A stretch of DNA of 64,000 nucleotides from Arenimonas oryziterrae DSM 21050 = YC6267 (lineage in GTDB: Bacteria; Pseudomonadota; Gammaproteobacteria; Xanthomonadales; Xanthomonadaceae). Positions within the stretch are counted from its first letter, which is position 1; the number at the start of each line of letters is the position of its first letter. The position numbers were made by a program, and so were the translations under genes. Shown here one piece after another: positions 30,148 through 39,302 of this stretch. Location of the stretch: NCBI RefSeq assembly GCF_000420545.1, contig NZ_ATVD01000006.1, positions 114,867 to 178,866 of the forward strand. The letters run 5' to 3'. Under the pieces are notes generated by a model that saw only the letters and a list, made by a program, of their open reading frames with translations, was not told where the DNA came from and ran no database searches.

Positions 30148-31191
30148 CTATTCGACGAAGATCTCGACGCGCCGGTTGCGCGCCCGGCCCGGCTCGCTGC
30201 CGTTGTCGGCCACGGGAATGGTTTCGCCCCGCCCGGTGGCCCGGATCCGGCTGCCGGCCACGCCGTGGCTGATCAGGGCCTGGCGCACGGCTTCGGCACG
30301 CTGACGCGACAGGCTGAGGTTGGCGGCGTCGCTGCCCTGGCTGTCGGTGTGGCCTTCGATATAGATCGCCCCGCGCGGCGCGAACTTGGCGGCGATGCGC
30401 TGCACGCTGAGCTGACCCGCTGGCGTGAGCGTGGCTCGGCCGGTCGCGAACGCGGTGCCGGCCAGGGTGAAGAACGGACGACCGGTCGGAATCGGTGGCG
30501 CCGACGCCGTCGTAGCGCTGGCGGTCGCGGAGGTGCGCGGCGGCGGATTGCTCGCGGTCGCACTGGCCGTCGCGGGTTTGTTGCTGCCGGTCGCCGGGGT
30601 CGACATCGAATCGGCAGCGACGGCGGCGGCGAGTTCGGCTTCCTTGCGCGCCAGCGCGGTTTCGCGCGCGCGCGCGTCGGCGAGCTTGCGGGCCTGCGCG
30701 GCCTGCGCGTTCGCGGCTTCGGTGCTGGCGACGCCAGCGAGGCGCTCGGCTTCATTGGTCTCGGCCAGGCGCTCGGCTTCTTCCTCGCGGGCGAGGCTTT
30801 GCAGGCGCAGACGGTCGGCTTCGTGGCGCGCGAGTTCGGCGTCCCGGCGGCTGGCTTCGACCATGATCTGGTCGCGCTCGCGGTCAAGCTGCACAGACTG
30901 CCGCTGCAGGGACTCGGCCTGGGCCGCAGCCTGCGCGGCCTGGACCCAGCGCTCGGCGAGGAACAGGGCGTGTTCGCGGTCGCGCGAGCGCGCGGCCTGC
31001 AGCACCGCGATGGCCTGCCGCGCCTTGAGTCGCTCCAGACCGGCCAGATCGCCCAGCGAGGGATCCTGATCGAGCGCGGCGATATCGGCAGCGAGACGGG
31101 CAGCATCCGCATTGGCGTCCTGTGCGAGGACCGGCAGCGTCGCCAGGGCCAGGCACAGGGTCAGACTCAGGGTGGCGGGACGAAGGTTCAT
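30148..31191 (-). CDS. OmpA-family protein with signal peptide and coiled-coil stalk
   Basis: 347 residues. A signal peptide (LSLTLCLALATLPVLAQ) is followed by a long Ala/Glu/Arg helical region (residues ~30-200, likely coiled coil), a Pro/Thr/Ala linker, and a C-terminal OmpA-like peptidoglycan-binding domain (~235-347: YIEGHTDSQGSDAANLSLSR, ATGRGETIPVADN, ARNRRVEIFVE). It is expected in the periplasm or outer membrane, contacting peptidoglycan. The start ATG overlaps the stop of the DUF4398 gene (ATGA), so both are made together. Confidence 0.93.
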   Translation of the reverse strand: MNLRPATLSLTLCLALATLPVLAQDANADAARLAADIAALDQDPSLGDLAGLERLKARQAIAVLQAARSRDREHALFLAERWVQAAQAAAQAESLQRQSVQLDRERDQIMVEASRRDAELARHEADRLRLQSLAREEEAERLAETNEAERLAGVASTEAANAQAAQARKLADARARETALARKEAELAAAVAADSMSTPATGSNKPATASATASNPPPRTSATASATTASAPPIPTGRPFFTLAGTAFATGRATLTPAGQLSVQRIAAKFAPRGAIYIEGHTDSQGSDAANLSLSRQRAEAVRQALISHGVAGSRIRATGRGETIPVADNGSEPGRARNRRVEIFVE

Positions 31192-31559
31192 CGCTGCGGC
31201 ACCACCAGCAGTTGCCGGCGCAGATCGGCGTTGCGCGCGGATTTCTCTTCGACCTCGATGCGGGCATTGGCCAGGCGCGCACGTGCGCCAGCGAGGTCGG
31301 CCGAGGCATGGGCCTCGTCGGCCCAGCGCAGGGCGTCCTTGTATTTCTTCTTGGCCATTGCCGCCTGCGCCTGCGCGTACAGCTGGTGCGCCTCGTCCAG
31401 GGCCTGGGCGGCCTCACCCCGCGGCTGGGCACGTTCGGCAGAGGCGATGGCCGCTTGCGCGGCAGCCATTTCCGCCGTTGGCGGCGTTGCAGCAAAAGCC
31501 ACCGCGCTGGCAGCCAGAAGGGCCAGCACGAGATAGATTTTTCTATGGGATAGTGTCAT
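31188..31559 (-). CDS. DUF4398-like exported protein
   Basis: 123 residues with an N-terminal signal (IYLVLALLAASAVAFA) and then a helical domain typical of DUF4398: AEMAAAQAAIASAERAQPRG, EAHQLYAQAQAAMAKKKYKDA, RWADEAHASADLAGARA. Families of this kind usually precede an OmpA-domain gene, as here, with a 4-bp overlap. MTLSHRK at 31559 is used as the start; MRLMTLSH at 31568 is possible. Neither has a Shine-Dalgarno sequence, so a leaderless or weak start is possible. Confidence 0.8.
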   Translation of the reverse strand: MTLSHRKIYLVLALLAASAVAFAATPPTAEMAAAQAAIASAERAQPRGEAAQALDEAHQLYAQAQAAMAKKKYKDALRWADEAHASADLAGARARLANARIEVEEKSARNADLRRQLLVVPQR

Positions 31560-31650
31560 AAGGCGCATTCGCGGATAGCTTATACGCGTTATTGTCAGCA
31601 GCCGCCCAGCCCCGTGCAACGGGCGGCCCAGGGAAACGAAGGAATCGAAA

Positions 31651-32757
31651 ATGGACATCGGCTATTTCCTCAAGCTAATGACGGAAAAAAACGCCTCGGA
31701 CATGTTCCTGACCACGGGCGCGCCGGTCTACATCAAGGTTGAAGGCAAACTTTACCCCTTGGGCAATACCGGCCTGCCGGCCGGCATGGTCAAGAAGATC
31801 GCCTACTCGCTCATGGACGAGGGCCAGGTCCCGACCTTCGAGCGCGATCTCGAGTTCAACATGGCGATCGCGGTCAAGGACGCCGGCCGTTTCCGCGTGA
31901 ACTGCTTCAAGCAGCGTGGCGAAGTGGGCATGGTGATCCGCGCGATCAAGAGCGAGATCCCGACCATCGACCAGCTCAAGCTGCCGCAGGTCCTCAAGGA
32001 CATCGTGATGGAGCAGCGCGGGCTGGTGCTCGTGGTCGGCTCCACCGGCTCGGGCAAGTCGACCGCGCTGGCCGCGATGATCGACCACCGCAATTCCAAC
32101 AACACCGGTCATATCCTCACCATCGAGGATCCGATCGAGTTCCTGCACAAGCACAAGAAATCCATCGTCAACCAGCGCGAAGTCGGCCTGGACACCCACG
32201 CCTTCCACAACGCGCTCAAGAACGCGATGCGCGAAGCCCCGGACGTGATCCTGATCGGCGAAATCCTCGACGCGGTGACCATGGAATCGGCGATCGCGTT
32301 CGCGGAAACCGGCCATCTGTGCCTGGCGACGCTGCACTCCAACAACGCCGACCAGACGCTCGAGCGCATCCTGAACTTCTTCCCGGAATCGGCGCACAAG
32401 AACATCCTGATGAACCTGTCGCTGAACCTCAAGGCGGTCATCTCGCTGCGCCTGGTCGTCGGCAAGGACGGCAAGCGCCTGCCCGCCAGCGAAGTGCTGA
32501 TCAACACGCCGATGATCCGCGACCTCATCCGTCGCGGCGAGGTGCACGAGATCAAGGAAGCGATGGACAAGTCGCTGCAGGAAGGCATGCACACCTTCGA
32601 CCAGTCGCTGTTCAAGATGTTCAAGGACGGCAAGATCGAACTCGAGGAAGCGCTGCGCAAGGCCGACTCGCGCGATGGCCTGGCCCTGAAGATCCGCCTG
32701 TCGGAAGGCTCCAGCGGCGAGCACGATCCCTACGCGGACATGTACGGCACGACCTAA
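31651..32757 (+). CDS. pilU: Type IV pilus retraction ATPase PilU
   Basis: 368 residues, PilT/PilU family of hexameric secretion ATPases. Walker A GSTGSGKST, Asp box TIEDPIEFLHKHKKSIVNQ, Walker B region PDVILIGEILDAVTMESA and His box ETGHLCLATLHSNNADQ. The longer C-terminus (KMFKDGKIELEEALRKADS) and the ATLHSNN box favour PilU over PilT. The usual GE(I/M)RD of PilT reads GEILD here. AAGGA lies 8 nt before the start. It is divergent from the DUF4398/OmpA pair; no other pilus gene is in the window. Confidence 0.93.
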   Translation: MDIGYFLKLMTEKNASDMFLTTGAPVYIKVEGKLYPLGNTGLPAGMVKKIAYSLMDEGQVPTFERDLEFNMAIAVKDAGRFRVNCFKQRGEVGMVIRAIKSEIPTIDQLKLPQVLKDIVMEQRGLVLVVGSTGSGKSTALAAMIDHRNSNNTGHILTIEDPIEFLHKHKKSIVNQREVGLDTHAFHNALKNAMREAPDVILIGEILDAVTMESAIAFAETGHLCLATLHSNNADQTLERILNFFPESAHKNILMNLSLNLKAVISLRLVVGKDGKRLPASEVLINTPMIRDLIRRGEVHEIKEAMDKSLQEGMHTFDQSLFKMFKDGKIELEEALRKADSRDGLALKIRLSEGSSGEHDPYADMYGTT

Positions 32758-32790
32758 GCGTCGCCCCGCTCCGCGTTCACCTTCGCTTTC

Positions 32791-33462
32791 TCAGCCGGCG
32801 GTCTGCGCGTCCGGCTGGTTTTCCGGTCGCGCCTTGTCGAAGGCTTCGAGCGCCAGGCAGGTCTCGTTGATGTGGCGCACGGTCGGATACGGCGTCATGT
32901 CGATGTTGAACCGCTTGGCGTTGTAGACCTGCGGGATCAGGCAGCAGTCGGCCAGCGTCGGCGCTTCGCCGTCGCAGTAGTCGCCGGTCGAGGGATTGTC
33001 GCCGAGGATGTGCTCGAGCGCGGCCAGGCCGTTGCGCAGCCAGTGCCGCGTCCATTCGTCGCGTTGCTCCTGGGTCGCGCCGAAGGTCGATTCCAGGTAT
33101 TGCTGCACGCGCAGGTTGTTCAGCGGATGGATGTCGCAGGCGATGACCTGCGCGATCGCGCGCACGCGCTGGCGGTCACGCGCCACCACGGGCATCAGTG
33201 CCGGCGCGGTCGCCCAGGTTTCGTCGATGTATTCGATGATCGCCATCGACTGCTTGAGGATGCGGCTGCCGTGCACGAGCACGGGCACCAGTTCCTGCGG
33301 ATTGAGTTCGCTGAAGGTGGCCGCGTGCTGCTCGCCGCCATCGCGCACCAGGTGCACGGGGACGGTTTCGTAGGCCAGGCCCTTGAGATTGAGTGCGATG
33401 CGCACGCGATAGGCGGCACTGGACCGCCAATAGGAATACAGCCGAAGCAACCCTGCCGACAT
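32791..33462 (-). CDS. maiA: Maleylacetoacetate isomerase (zeta-class GST)
   Basis: 223 residues. It isomerises maleylacetoacetate to fumarylacetoacetate with glutathione. N-terminal thioredoxin-like domain with the active-site region YSYWRSSAAYRVRIALNLKG (the SSC of eukaryotic enzymes is SSA here, still with the serines), then NPQELVPVLVHG and QSMAIIEYIDE. The C-terminal helical domain has DIHPLNNLRVQQYL and PTLADCCLIPQVYNAKRF. Last gene of the tyrosine catabolic operon. Confidence 0.95.
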   Translation of the reverse strand: MSAGLLRLYSYWRSSAAYRVRIALNLKGLAYETVPVHLVRDGGEQHAATFSELNPQELVPVLVHGSRILKQSMAIIEYIDETWATAPALMPVVARDRQRVRAIAQVIACDIHPLNNLRVQQYLESTFGATQEQRDEWTRHWLRNGLAALEHILGDNPSTGDYCDGEAPTLADCCLIPQVYNAKRFNIDMTPYPTVRHINETCLALEAFDKARPENQPDAQTAG

Positions 33463-33546
33463 GACTGGCCTCCCTGCTGTGGCAGGCCAGCGGCCCGCGC
33501 GGGTTCTAGCCTACACCCGCGCGCGAGCGCGGGCCAACCGGGCCGG

Positions 33547-34542
33547 TCAGGCGGGGACGATGCGCTGCTCGATCGCGCCGAAGACCGACACGCCGTGGCG
33601 GTCGAGCATCTCGATGCGCACGGTGTCGCCATAAGCCATGAAGGGCGTGACCGGCTTGCCGGTCTCCAGGGTCTCGACGGTGCGTTTCTCGGCGAAGCAC
33701 GAGGCGCCCAGCGAGGTGTCCTCGTTGGCGACCGTGCCCGAGCCGACGATCGTGCCGGCCGACAGCGGCCGCGTCTTGGCCGCATGCGCGACCAGCTGCG
33801 AGAAATCGAACTGCATGTCCACGCCGGCCTCGGGCGCGCCGAACCAGGCGCCGTTGATGTGCGTGAGCAGCGGCAGGTGCACCTTGTTGTCGCGCCAGGC
33901 CTCGCCGAGTTCGTCGGGCGTGACGAACACCGGGCTCAGGGCCGACCGCGGCTTGGACTGCAGGAAGCCGAAACCCTTGGCCAGCTCGTTGGGAATGAGA
34001 TTGCGCAGCGACACGTCGTTGACCAGGCCGATGAGCTGGATGTGCGCCGCCGCCTGTTCCGGCGTCGCCGCCATCGGCACGTCGTCGGTGACGATGACCA
34101 CCTCCGCTTCCAGATCGATGCCATAGGCCGCGTCGGGCACGCGCACGGCGTCGCGCGGTCCGTAGAAGCCGGCGCTGACCGCCTGGTACATCAGCGGGTC
34201 GGTGTAGAAACTCTCCGGCACCTCGGCGCCACGCGCCTTGCGCACGCGTGCGACGTGCGGCAAATAGGCACTGCCGTCAACGAATTCGTAGGCGCGGGGC
34301 AGCGGCGCGGCGAATGCAGCGAAATCAACGGCGAACACCGGCTCGCCATTGATCGTCTCGGCGGCGCTGCCGTCGAGTGCTTCGGACACGGCATTGAGGC
34401 GCGGCGCCGTGGTTTCCCAGTCCTCGAGCGCTCGCTGCAGCGTCGGCGCGATGCCGGTGGCCTTGACCGCGCGCGACAGGTCGCGGGAGACCACGATCAG
34501 CGTGCCGTCGCGGCCGCCTTCCTTGAGTGACGCTAGTTTCAT
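33547..34542 (-). CDS. Fumarylacetoacetate hydrolase family protein (fumarylacetoacetase)
   Basis: 331 residues, the shorter bacterial type. It cleaves fumarylacetoacetate to fumarate and acetoacetate. The FAH fold is recognised by the metal ligand segment YGIDLEAEVVIVTDD, VSLRNLIPNELAKGFGFLQSKP and SAGTIVGSGTVAN. Context (hppD, hmgA, maiA) gives the substrate with good confidence. It starts 55 bp after hmgA and is followed by maiA after 84 bp. Confidence 0.93.
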   Translation of the reverse strand: MKLASLKEGGRDGTLIVVSRDLSRAVKATGIAPTLQRALEDWETTAPRLNAVSEALDGSAAETINGEPVFAVDFAAFAAPLPRAYEFVDGSAYLPHVARVRKARGAEVPESFYTDPLMYQAVSAGFYGPRDAVRVPDAAYGIDLEAEVVIVTDDVPMAATPEQAAAHIQLIGLVNDVSLRNLIPNELAKGFGFLQSKPRSALSPVFVTPDELGEAWRDNKVHLPLLTHINGAWFGAPEAGVDMQFDFSQLVAHAAKTRPLSAGTIVGSGTVANEDTSLGASCFAEKRTVETLETGKPVTPFMAYGDTVRIEMLDRHGVSVFGAIEQRIVPA

Positions 34543-34597
34543 GTCGAGTCCGTGATGCGTGCGCCGGAGCGCGTCTGGAAAGGGGAGCGGCCGGGGC

Positions 34598-35887
34598 TCA
34601 GGCGGGTTTGAAGTTCTTGCGCAACCCCTGCCAGCACTGGAAATAATCGCGCTGCAGGGTTTCGGCGGCCAGCGCCTGGCGGACCGGGCGAATCACCGCA
34701 CGCGTTTCGAACATGAAGGCCATGGTATCGACGATGACATGCGGCTGCGCAAGGTTCGCGGTGGACGCCTTGTCGAAAGTGTCCGCATCCGGGCCGTGGC
34801 CGGTCATCGAATTGTGCAGGGAGGCGCCGCCGGGCAGGAAACCTTCCGCCTTGGCGTCGTACACGCCCGCGATCAGGCCCATGAACTCGCTGGCGATATT
34901 GCGATGGAACCACGGCGGCCGGAACGTGTCCTGCGCCACCAGCCAGCGCGGCGGGAAGATCACGAAATCCAGGTTCGCCGTGCCCGGCGTGTCGCTGGGC
35001 GAGGTGAGCACGGTGAAGATCGACGGATCGGGATGGTCGTAGCTGATCGAGCCGATCGTGTTGAAGCGGCGCAGGTCGTATTTGTACGGTGCGTAATTTC
35101 CGTGCCAGCCGACGACGTCGAGCGGCGAATGTGCGATCGCCGCGGTCCACAGGCGGCCCTGGAACTTCGCGACGAGTTCGAAATCGCCCTCGTCTTCCTC
35201 AAAGGCCGCGACCGGCGTGAGGAAGTCGCGCGCATTCGCCAGACCATTCGAGCCGATCGGGCCCAGGTCGGGCAGGCGCAAGGCCGCGCCGAAGTTCTCG
35301 CAGACGTAGCCGCGCGCAGAGCCGTCGATCAGTTCGACGCGGAAGCGGATGCCGCGCGGAATCACCGCGATTTCCTGCGGCTCGACATCGAGCACACCCA
35401 GTTCGGTGGCGATGCGCAGGCGACCGTGCTGCGGAACGATCAGCAGTTCGGCGTCGGCATCGTAGAAGAAACGGCCCTGCATCGACTGGTTCGCCGCATA
35501 GACATGAATACCGATGCCGGTCTGCGCCGCCGCGCTGCCGTTGCCGGCGAGCGTGAACAGCCCGTCGAGGAAATCGGTCGCGACCACCGGCAGCGGCACC
35601 GGATTCCAGCGCAGCTGGTTCGGCGTCGCCGGCAGCTCCTCGAAGCGATTGTGGAACGCGCCATCGTCGAGCAGGGCGAACGGCTGATGCATCGCGGCCG
35701 GCCGGATGCGGTACAGCCAGCTGCGCCGATTGCTGTGCCGCGGCGCGGTGAACGCCGTGCCGGACAACTGCTCGGCGTACAGACCGTGGGCGACGCGCTG
35801 CGGCGAATTGCGGCCTTCGGGCAGGGTGCCCGGCAGCGCCTCTGTCGCGAACTCGTTGCCGAAACCCGATTGGTAAGAGGACGTCAT
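34598..35887 (-). CDS. hmgA: Homogentisate 1,2-dioxygenase
   Basis: 429 residues, the usual length. It opens the aromatic ring of homogentisate with Fe(II). N-terminal [32 protein letters not shown] and the C-terminal iron region [16 protein letters not shown] (His and Glu ligands), then [20 protein letters not shown]. It starts 17 bp after hppD, so the two are cotranscribed. Confidence 0.97.
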   Translation of the reverse strand: MTSSYQSGFGNEFATEALPGTLPEGRNSPQRVAHGLYAEQLSGTAFTAPRHSNRRSWLYRIRPAAMHQPFALLDDGAFHNRFEELPATPNQLRWNPVPLPVVATDFLDGLFTLAGNGSAAAQTGIGIHVYAANQSMQGRFFYDADAELLIVPQHGRLRIATELGVLDVEPQEIAVIPRGIRFRVELIDGSARGYVCENFGAALRLPDLGPIGSNGLANARDFLTPVAAFEEDEGDFELVAKFQGRLWTAAIAHSPLDVVGWHGNYAPYKYDLRRFNTIGSISYDHPDPSIFTVLTSPSDTPGTANLDFVIFPPRWLVAQDTFRPPWFHRNIASEFMGLIAGVYDAKAEGFLPGGASLHNSMTGHGPDADTFDKASTANLAQPHVIVDTMAFMFETRAVIRPVRQALAAETLQRDYFQCWQGLRKNFKPA

Positions 35888-35904
35888 GGCAGGGCCTTGT
35901 CGGG

Positions 35905-37008
35905 TCAGAGCACGCCGCGGCGCATCTGGTCGCGCTCGATGCTCTCGAACAGCGCCTGGAAGTTGCCTTCGCCGAAACCTTCGTTGCCCTTGCGCTGGAT
36001 GATCTCGAAGAAGATCGGACCGATCGCGTTCTGGGTGAAGATCTGCAACAGCTTGCGCTGTTTGGTTTCCAGATCGGCGTCAATGAGGATCTTGTTCTTG
36101 CGCAGGCGCGGCACGTCCTCGCCATGGTTGGGCACGCGCACGTCGATGACATCGAAATACGTATCGGGCGTGTCGAGGAATTCACAGCCGGCCGCGCGCA
36201 TCGCTTCGACCGTCGCATAGATGTCGTCGGTGAAGCAGGCGATGTGCTGGATACCCTCGCCGTGGTAGGCGTCGAGGTATTCGTTGATCTGCGACTTCGG
36301 ATCGGACGATTCGTTGAGCGGGATGCGCACCACGCCGTCCGGCGCGGTCATCGCCTTGGACACCAGGCCGGTCTTGGCACCCTTGATGTCGAAGTAGCGG
36401 ATCTCGCGGAAGTTGAACAGGCGCTCGTAGTAGTCCGACCACTTCTGCATGTTGCCGAAATACAGGTTGTGCGTGAGGTGGTCGATGAAGGTCAGACCGA
36501 AGCCCGGCGGATTCGGGTCCGCGCCCGGGATTGGCGCGTAATCCGCGTCGAAGATGCTGCCGGCGTCGCCGTAACGGTCGACCAGATACAGCATGCAGTC
36601 GCCGATGCCCTTGACCACCGGCGCGTTGACGACTTTCGAGGCTTCCTTGTGATCGATCGCTTCGCCGCCGTTGCCGACGACTGTCGCCAATACGTCGGCA
36701 CCGGGCTTCTTGAAGCGGATCGCGAAACCGCAGGCACAGGGACCGTGCGCCTTGGCGAAATCGGCGGCGAAAGAATCGGGATCTTCGTTGATGACGAAGT
36801 TCACCGTGCCCTGGCGATAGACGGTGATGTTGCGCGTCTTGTGCTTGAGCACCGCGCTGAAGCCCATGCGCTGGAACAGCGCGTGCAGGGGCGCGGCATC
36901 GGGCGCGGCGAATTCGACGAATTCGAAACCATCGATGCCCATCGGGTTCTCGAAGGTGGTCGGCTGCATGCCGAGGTTCGGGGCCTGGGGGTGGGGCTGG
37001 GCGCTCAT
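35905..37008 (-). CDS. hppD: 4-hydroxyphenylpyruvate dioxygenase
   Basis: 367 residues. It converts 4-hydroxyphenylpyruvate from tyrosine into homogentisate. Fe(II) ligands: first His in [15 protein letters not shown], second His in [13 protein letters not shown], Glu in [20 protein letters not shown]. The start MSAQPHPQ has AGGAG 7 nt upstream; the longer in-frame start at 37062 would lie inside the promoter/operator and is rejected. First gene of the operon hppD-hmgA-fah-maiA. Confidence 0.96.
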   Translation of the reverse strand: MSAQPHPQAPNLGMQPTTFENPMGIDGFEFVEFAAPDAAPLHALFQRMGFSAVLKHKTRNITVYRQGTVNFVINEDPDSFAADFAKAHGPCACGFAIRFKKPGADVLATVVGNGGEAIDHKEASKVVNAPVVKGIGDCMLYLVDRYGDAGSIFDADYAPIPGADPNPPGFGLTFIDHLTHNLYFGNMQKWSDYYERLFNFREIRYFDIKGAKTGLVSKAMTAPDGVVRIPLNESSDPKSQINEYLDAYHGEGIQHIACFTDDIYATVEAMRAAGCEFLDTPDTYFDVIDVRVPNHGEDVPRLRKNKILIDADLETKQRKLLQIFTQNAIGPIFFEIIQRKGNEGFGEGNFQALFESIERDQMRRGVL

Positions 37009-37047
37009 GGGGCAACTCCTGCGAAACGGCTTGCGGTCGAGGACCGG

Positions 37048-37078
37048 ATTATATAGTTTCATGTGAAACTATTGGCAA
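37048..37078 (-). promoter_or_regulatory. hppD promoter with a palindromic operator between -35 and -10
   Basis: On the minus strand a perfect -10 TATAAT (37053-37048) is preceded by TTGCCA (37078-37073), spacing 19 nt. Between them lies the perfect palindrome ATAGTTTCATGTGAAACTAT (37053-37072; 9-bp arms, 2-bp centre). A dimeric regulator bound there would block RNA polymerase. The adjacent divergent MarR gene is the obvious candidate (inference). The same site could also repress marR itself. Confidence 0.8.
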
Positions 37079-37101
37079 GTCCGCCCCGCCCCGTGCCGAA
37101 C

Positions 37102-37572
37102 ATGAACAAGAAAGCCCCGCCCGACCACGCCGTGCTCGAACTCGACCGCTTCCTGCCCTACCGGCTGTCGGTGCTGTCGAACCGCATCAGCCAGGACATC
37201 GCCGCGCTGTATGGCGAACGTTTCGGGCTGAACGTCACCGAGTGGCGCATCCTGGCGGTGCTCGGTCGCTATCCGGACCTGTCGGCGAACGAAGTCGCCG
37301 AACGCACGGCGATGGACAAGGTCGCGGTCAGTCGCGCCGTCACGTCCCTGCTCGGCAGCGGCCGGCTCAAGCGGCAATTGCACGGCGAGGACCGCCGCCG
37401 CTCGGTGCTGAAACTCTCGGCCAAGGGCTACAAGGTGTACGACGAAGTCGCACCGCTGGCACTGGCCTACGAGCGTCGCCTGCTGGCCGGATTGCGCGAA
37501 GACGAGCGCGCCGCGCTCGACCGCCTGCTCACGCGCATGGAAGAAAGCGAACTGGCCACGCGCGAGCCCTGA
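37102..37572 (+). CDS. MarR family transcriptional regulator, probable repressor of the tyrosine catabolic operon
   Basis: 156 residues. Winged helix-turn-helix: LNVTEWRILAVLGRYPDLS, ANEVAERTAMDKVAVSRAVT and the wing with HGEDRRRSVLKLSAKGYKVY, typical of MarR. I chose ATG 37102 (MNKKAPPDH). An in-frame GTG at 37063 would add 13 residues (Pro/Arg-rich) and lies inside the operator palindrome. It is divergent from hppD and shares its 93-bp intergenic region, so local regulation is likely; homogentisate or a related acid could be the ligand (inference). Confidence 0.92.
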   Translation: MNKKAPPDHAVLELDRFLPYRLSVLSNRISQDIAALYGERFGLNVTEWRILAVLGRYPDLSANEVAERTAMDKVAVSRAVTSLLGSGRLKRQLHGEDRRRSVLKLSAKGYKVYDEVAPLALAYERRLLAGLREDERAALDRLLTRMEESELATREP

Positions 37573-37586
37573 CCTTTGCGCCAAAA

Positions 37587-37618
37587 AAAACGGCGACCCG
37601 AAGGTCGCCGTTTTCGTC
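37587..37618. terminator. Bidirectional rho-independent terminator
   Basis: Perfect 12-bp inverted repeat AAAACGGCGACC / GGTCGCCGTTTT with a CGAA tetraloop, preceded by an A run and followed by TTTT. It separates the convergent marR and POT transporter genes. Confidence 0.88.
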
Positions 37619-37632
37619 GTTTGCGGCCTGAA

Positions 37633-39138
37633 TTACTTCACGCCGTGCATGATCTTCTGGATCAGCGGGGCGATCAGGAACAACACCACGCCGCCCGCAA
37701 GCAACACCCAGAAGCCGAAGGTGTAGCCGCTCAGGGCCGAGGCCGTGGTCATGCCGCCCTCGCCACTCACCTCGCCCGCGAAGATGCCGGACAGGTTGTT
37801 GCCGATACCCGTCGACAGGAACCAGCCGCCCATGCCGAAGCCGACCAGACGCACAGGTGCGAGCTTGGTGGTCATCGACAGACCGATCGGGGACAGACAC
37901 AGCTCGCCGACCGACTGGATCACGTAGACCATGAACAGCGTCCAGAACGGGATCTTGCCGTTCGCGCCAATCAGGCTGGTCAGGGCGTACATCAGCAGCA
38001 GGAACGCGAGGCCGTTGAAGATGATGCCCAGGCCGAACTTGCGCGGGATGTTCGGATTCGCGCGACCGAGCTTGACCCAGATCCAGGCGATGATCGGCGC
38101 GAGCGCGATGATCGCGATCGAGTTCACCGACTGGAACCAGCCGTTGGGAAACACGAAGCCGCCCAGATCGCGGTTCACGATCTTGTCGGCAAGGAAAGTG
38201 AAGGAACTGCCGGCCTGCTCGAAGAACATCCAGAACAGGATGTTGAACGTAAAGATGATCAGCATCGCGATCGCGCGGTCGCGGGCGACCGGACCGTCGC
38301 GCACGCCTTCGACCAGCAACAGGCCGCACAGGGCCACGAACATCGGCGCCAGCACGTACCACTGCAAGGACTTGGCATCGATGGTCAGCAGGAAATAGAT
38401 CAGCGGAATAGCCAGCAGCGCACCGATGAGCACGTACAGGACCTTCTGCTTGCCGCCCTCGCCTTCTGCGGGTCGACCGATGCCCTGCAGCTCGCGGCGG
38501 CCGAACCAGAACCAGATCAGGCTGATCAGCATGCCGACGCCAGCGGCGATGAACACGTACTTGTAAGCCGGCATTTCCGGCGTGCCCAACCACTGCTCGG
38601 CCATCCAGCCGGTCAGGATCGGCGCGATGAACGCACCGGCGTTGATGCCCATGTAGAAAATCGTGAAGCCGGAATCGCGACGTTCATCGGCCTGGCTGTA
38701 GAGCTTGCCGACCATCGTGGAGATGTTGGGCTTGAACAGGCCGTTGCCGGCGATAATCGTGGCCAGGCCGAGCTTGAAGACTTCCTGGTTCGGCATCGAG
38801 ATCATGAACAGACCAGCCGCCATGATGACCGCGCCGAGCAGGATCGATCGCTGGTATCCGAGCACTTTGTCAGCGACATAGCCGCCGAAAATCGCGGCGG
38901 CATAGACCAGGGCCAGATAGGCACCATAGAGCTTGCTCGCCGATTCTTCGCCGGTCGGGCTGCCGCCATAGAACTGCGCGACGATGTAGAGCACCAACGC
39001 CCAGCGAATGCCGTAGAACGCGAAGCGCTCCCAGAATTCCGTCATGAACAACATCCACAGCGGCTTGGGATGTCCCATCAGCTGTTTGAAATCTGGAATA
39101 GGCGCGCCCGAGTCAGGCGTGGTGGCGGCACCGCTCAT
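37633..39138 (-). CDS. POT/PTR family proton-dependent oligopeptide transporter
   Basis: 501 residues with about 14 membrane helices. The POT signature ExxERFxFYG is present (TEFWERFAFYGIRW), as are the family blocks DKVLGYQRSILLGAVIMAAG and GLFKPNISTMVGKLY and the C-terminal ELCLSPIGLSMTTKLAP. It should import di- and tripeptides with protons across the inner membrane. It is not adjacent to peptidase genes; supply of tyrosine/tryptophan for the nearby catabolic genes is a possible link (inference). Confidence 0.94.
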   Translation of the reverse strand: MSGAATTPDSGAPIPDFKQLMGHPKPLWMLFMTEFWERFAFYGIRWALVLYIVAQFYGGSPTGEESASKLYGAYLALVYAAAIFGGYVADKVLGYQRSILLGAVIMAAGLFMISMPNQEVFKLGLATIIAGNGLFKPNISTMVGKLYSQADERRDSGFTIFYMGINAGAFIAPILTGWMAEQWLGTPEMPAYKYVFIAAGVGMLISLIWFWFGRRELQGIGRPAEGEGGKQKVLYVLIGALLAIPLIYFLLTIDAKSLQWYVLAPMFVALCGLLLVEGVRDGPVARDRAIAMLIIFTFNILFWMFFEQAGSSFTFLADKIVNRDLGGFVFPNGWFQSVNSIAIIALAPIIAWIWVKLGRANPNIPRKFGLGIIFNGLAFLLLMYALTSLIGANGKIPFWTLFMVYVIQSVGELCLSPIGLSMTTKLAPVRLVGFGMGGWFLSTGIGNNLSGIFAGEVSGEGGMTTASALSGYTFGFWVLLAGGVVLFLIAPLIQKIMHGVK

Positions 39139-39302
39139 GCGGTCTCTCCCTGTGTTTTCTTGTGGTTTGTGGTCGTTGCAGCGAACCGGACAGCCAGGTA
39201 CGGGGCCCCGGGGGCCCGGAAGGTTTAACCGCTGGGCGCATGGGAGTCAAACCTGAACGGGTTTGGCCCGCCCGGACCGTGACCGGATTCTCGGCCCCGC
39301 GC

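Noticed and set aside
37063..37101. GTG start for the MarR gene at 37063
   Set aside because: It would lie inside the operator palindrome and add Pro/Arg-rich residues; ATG 37102 fits the family better.
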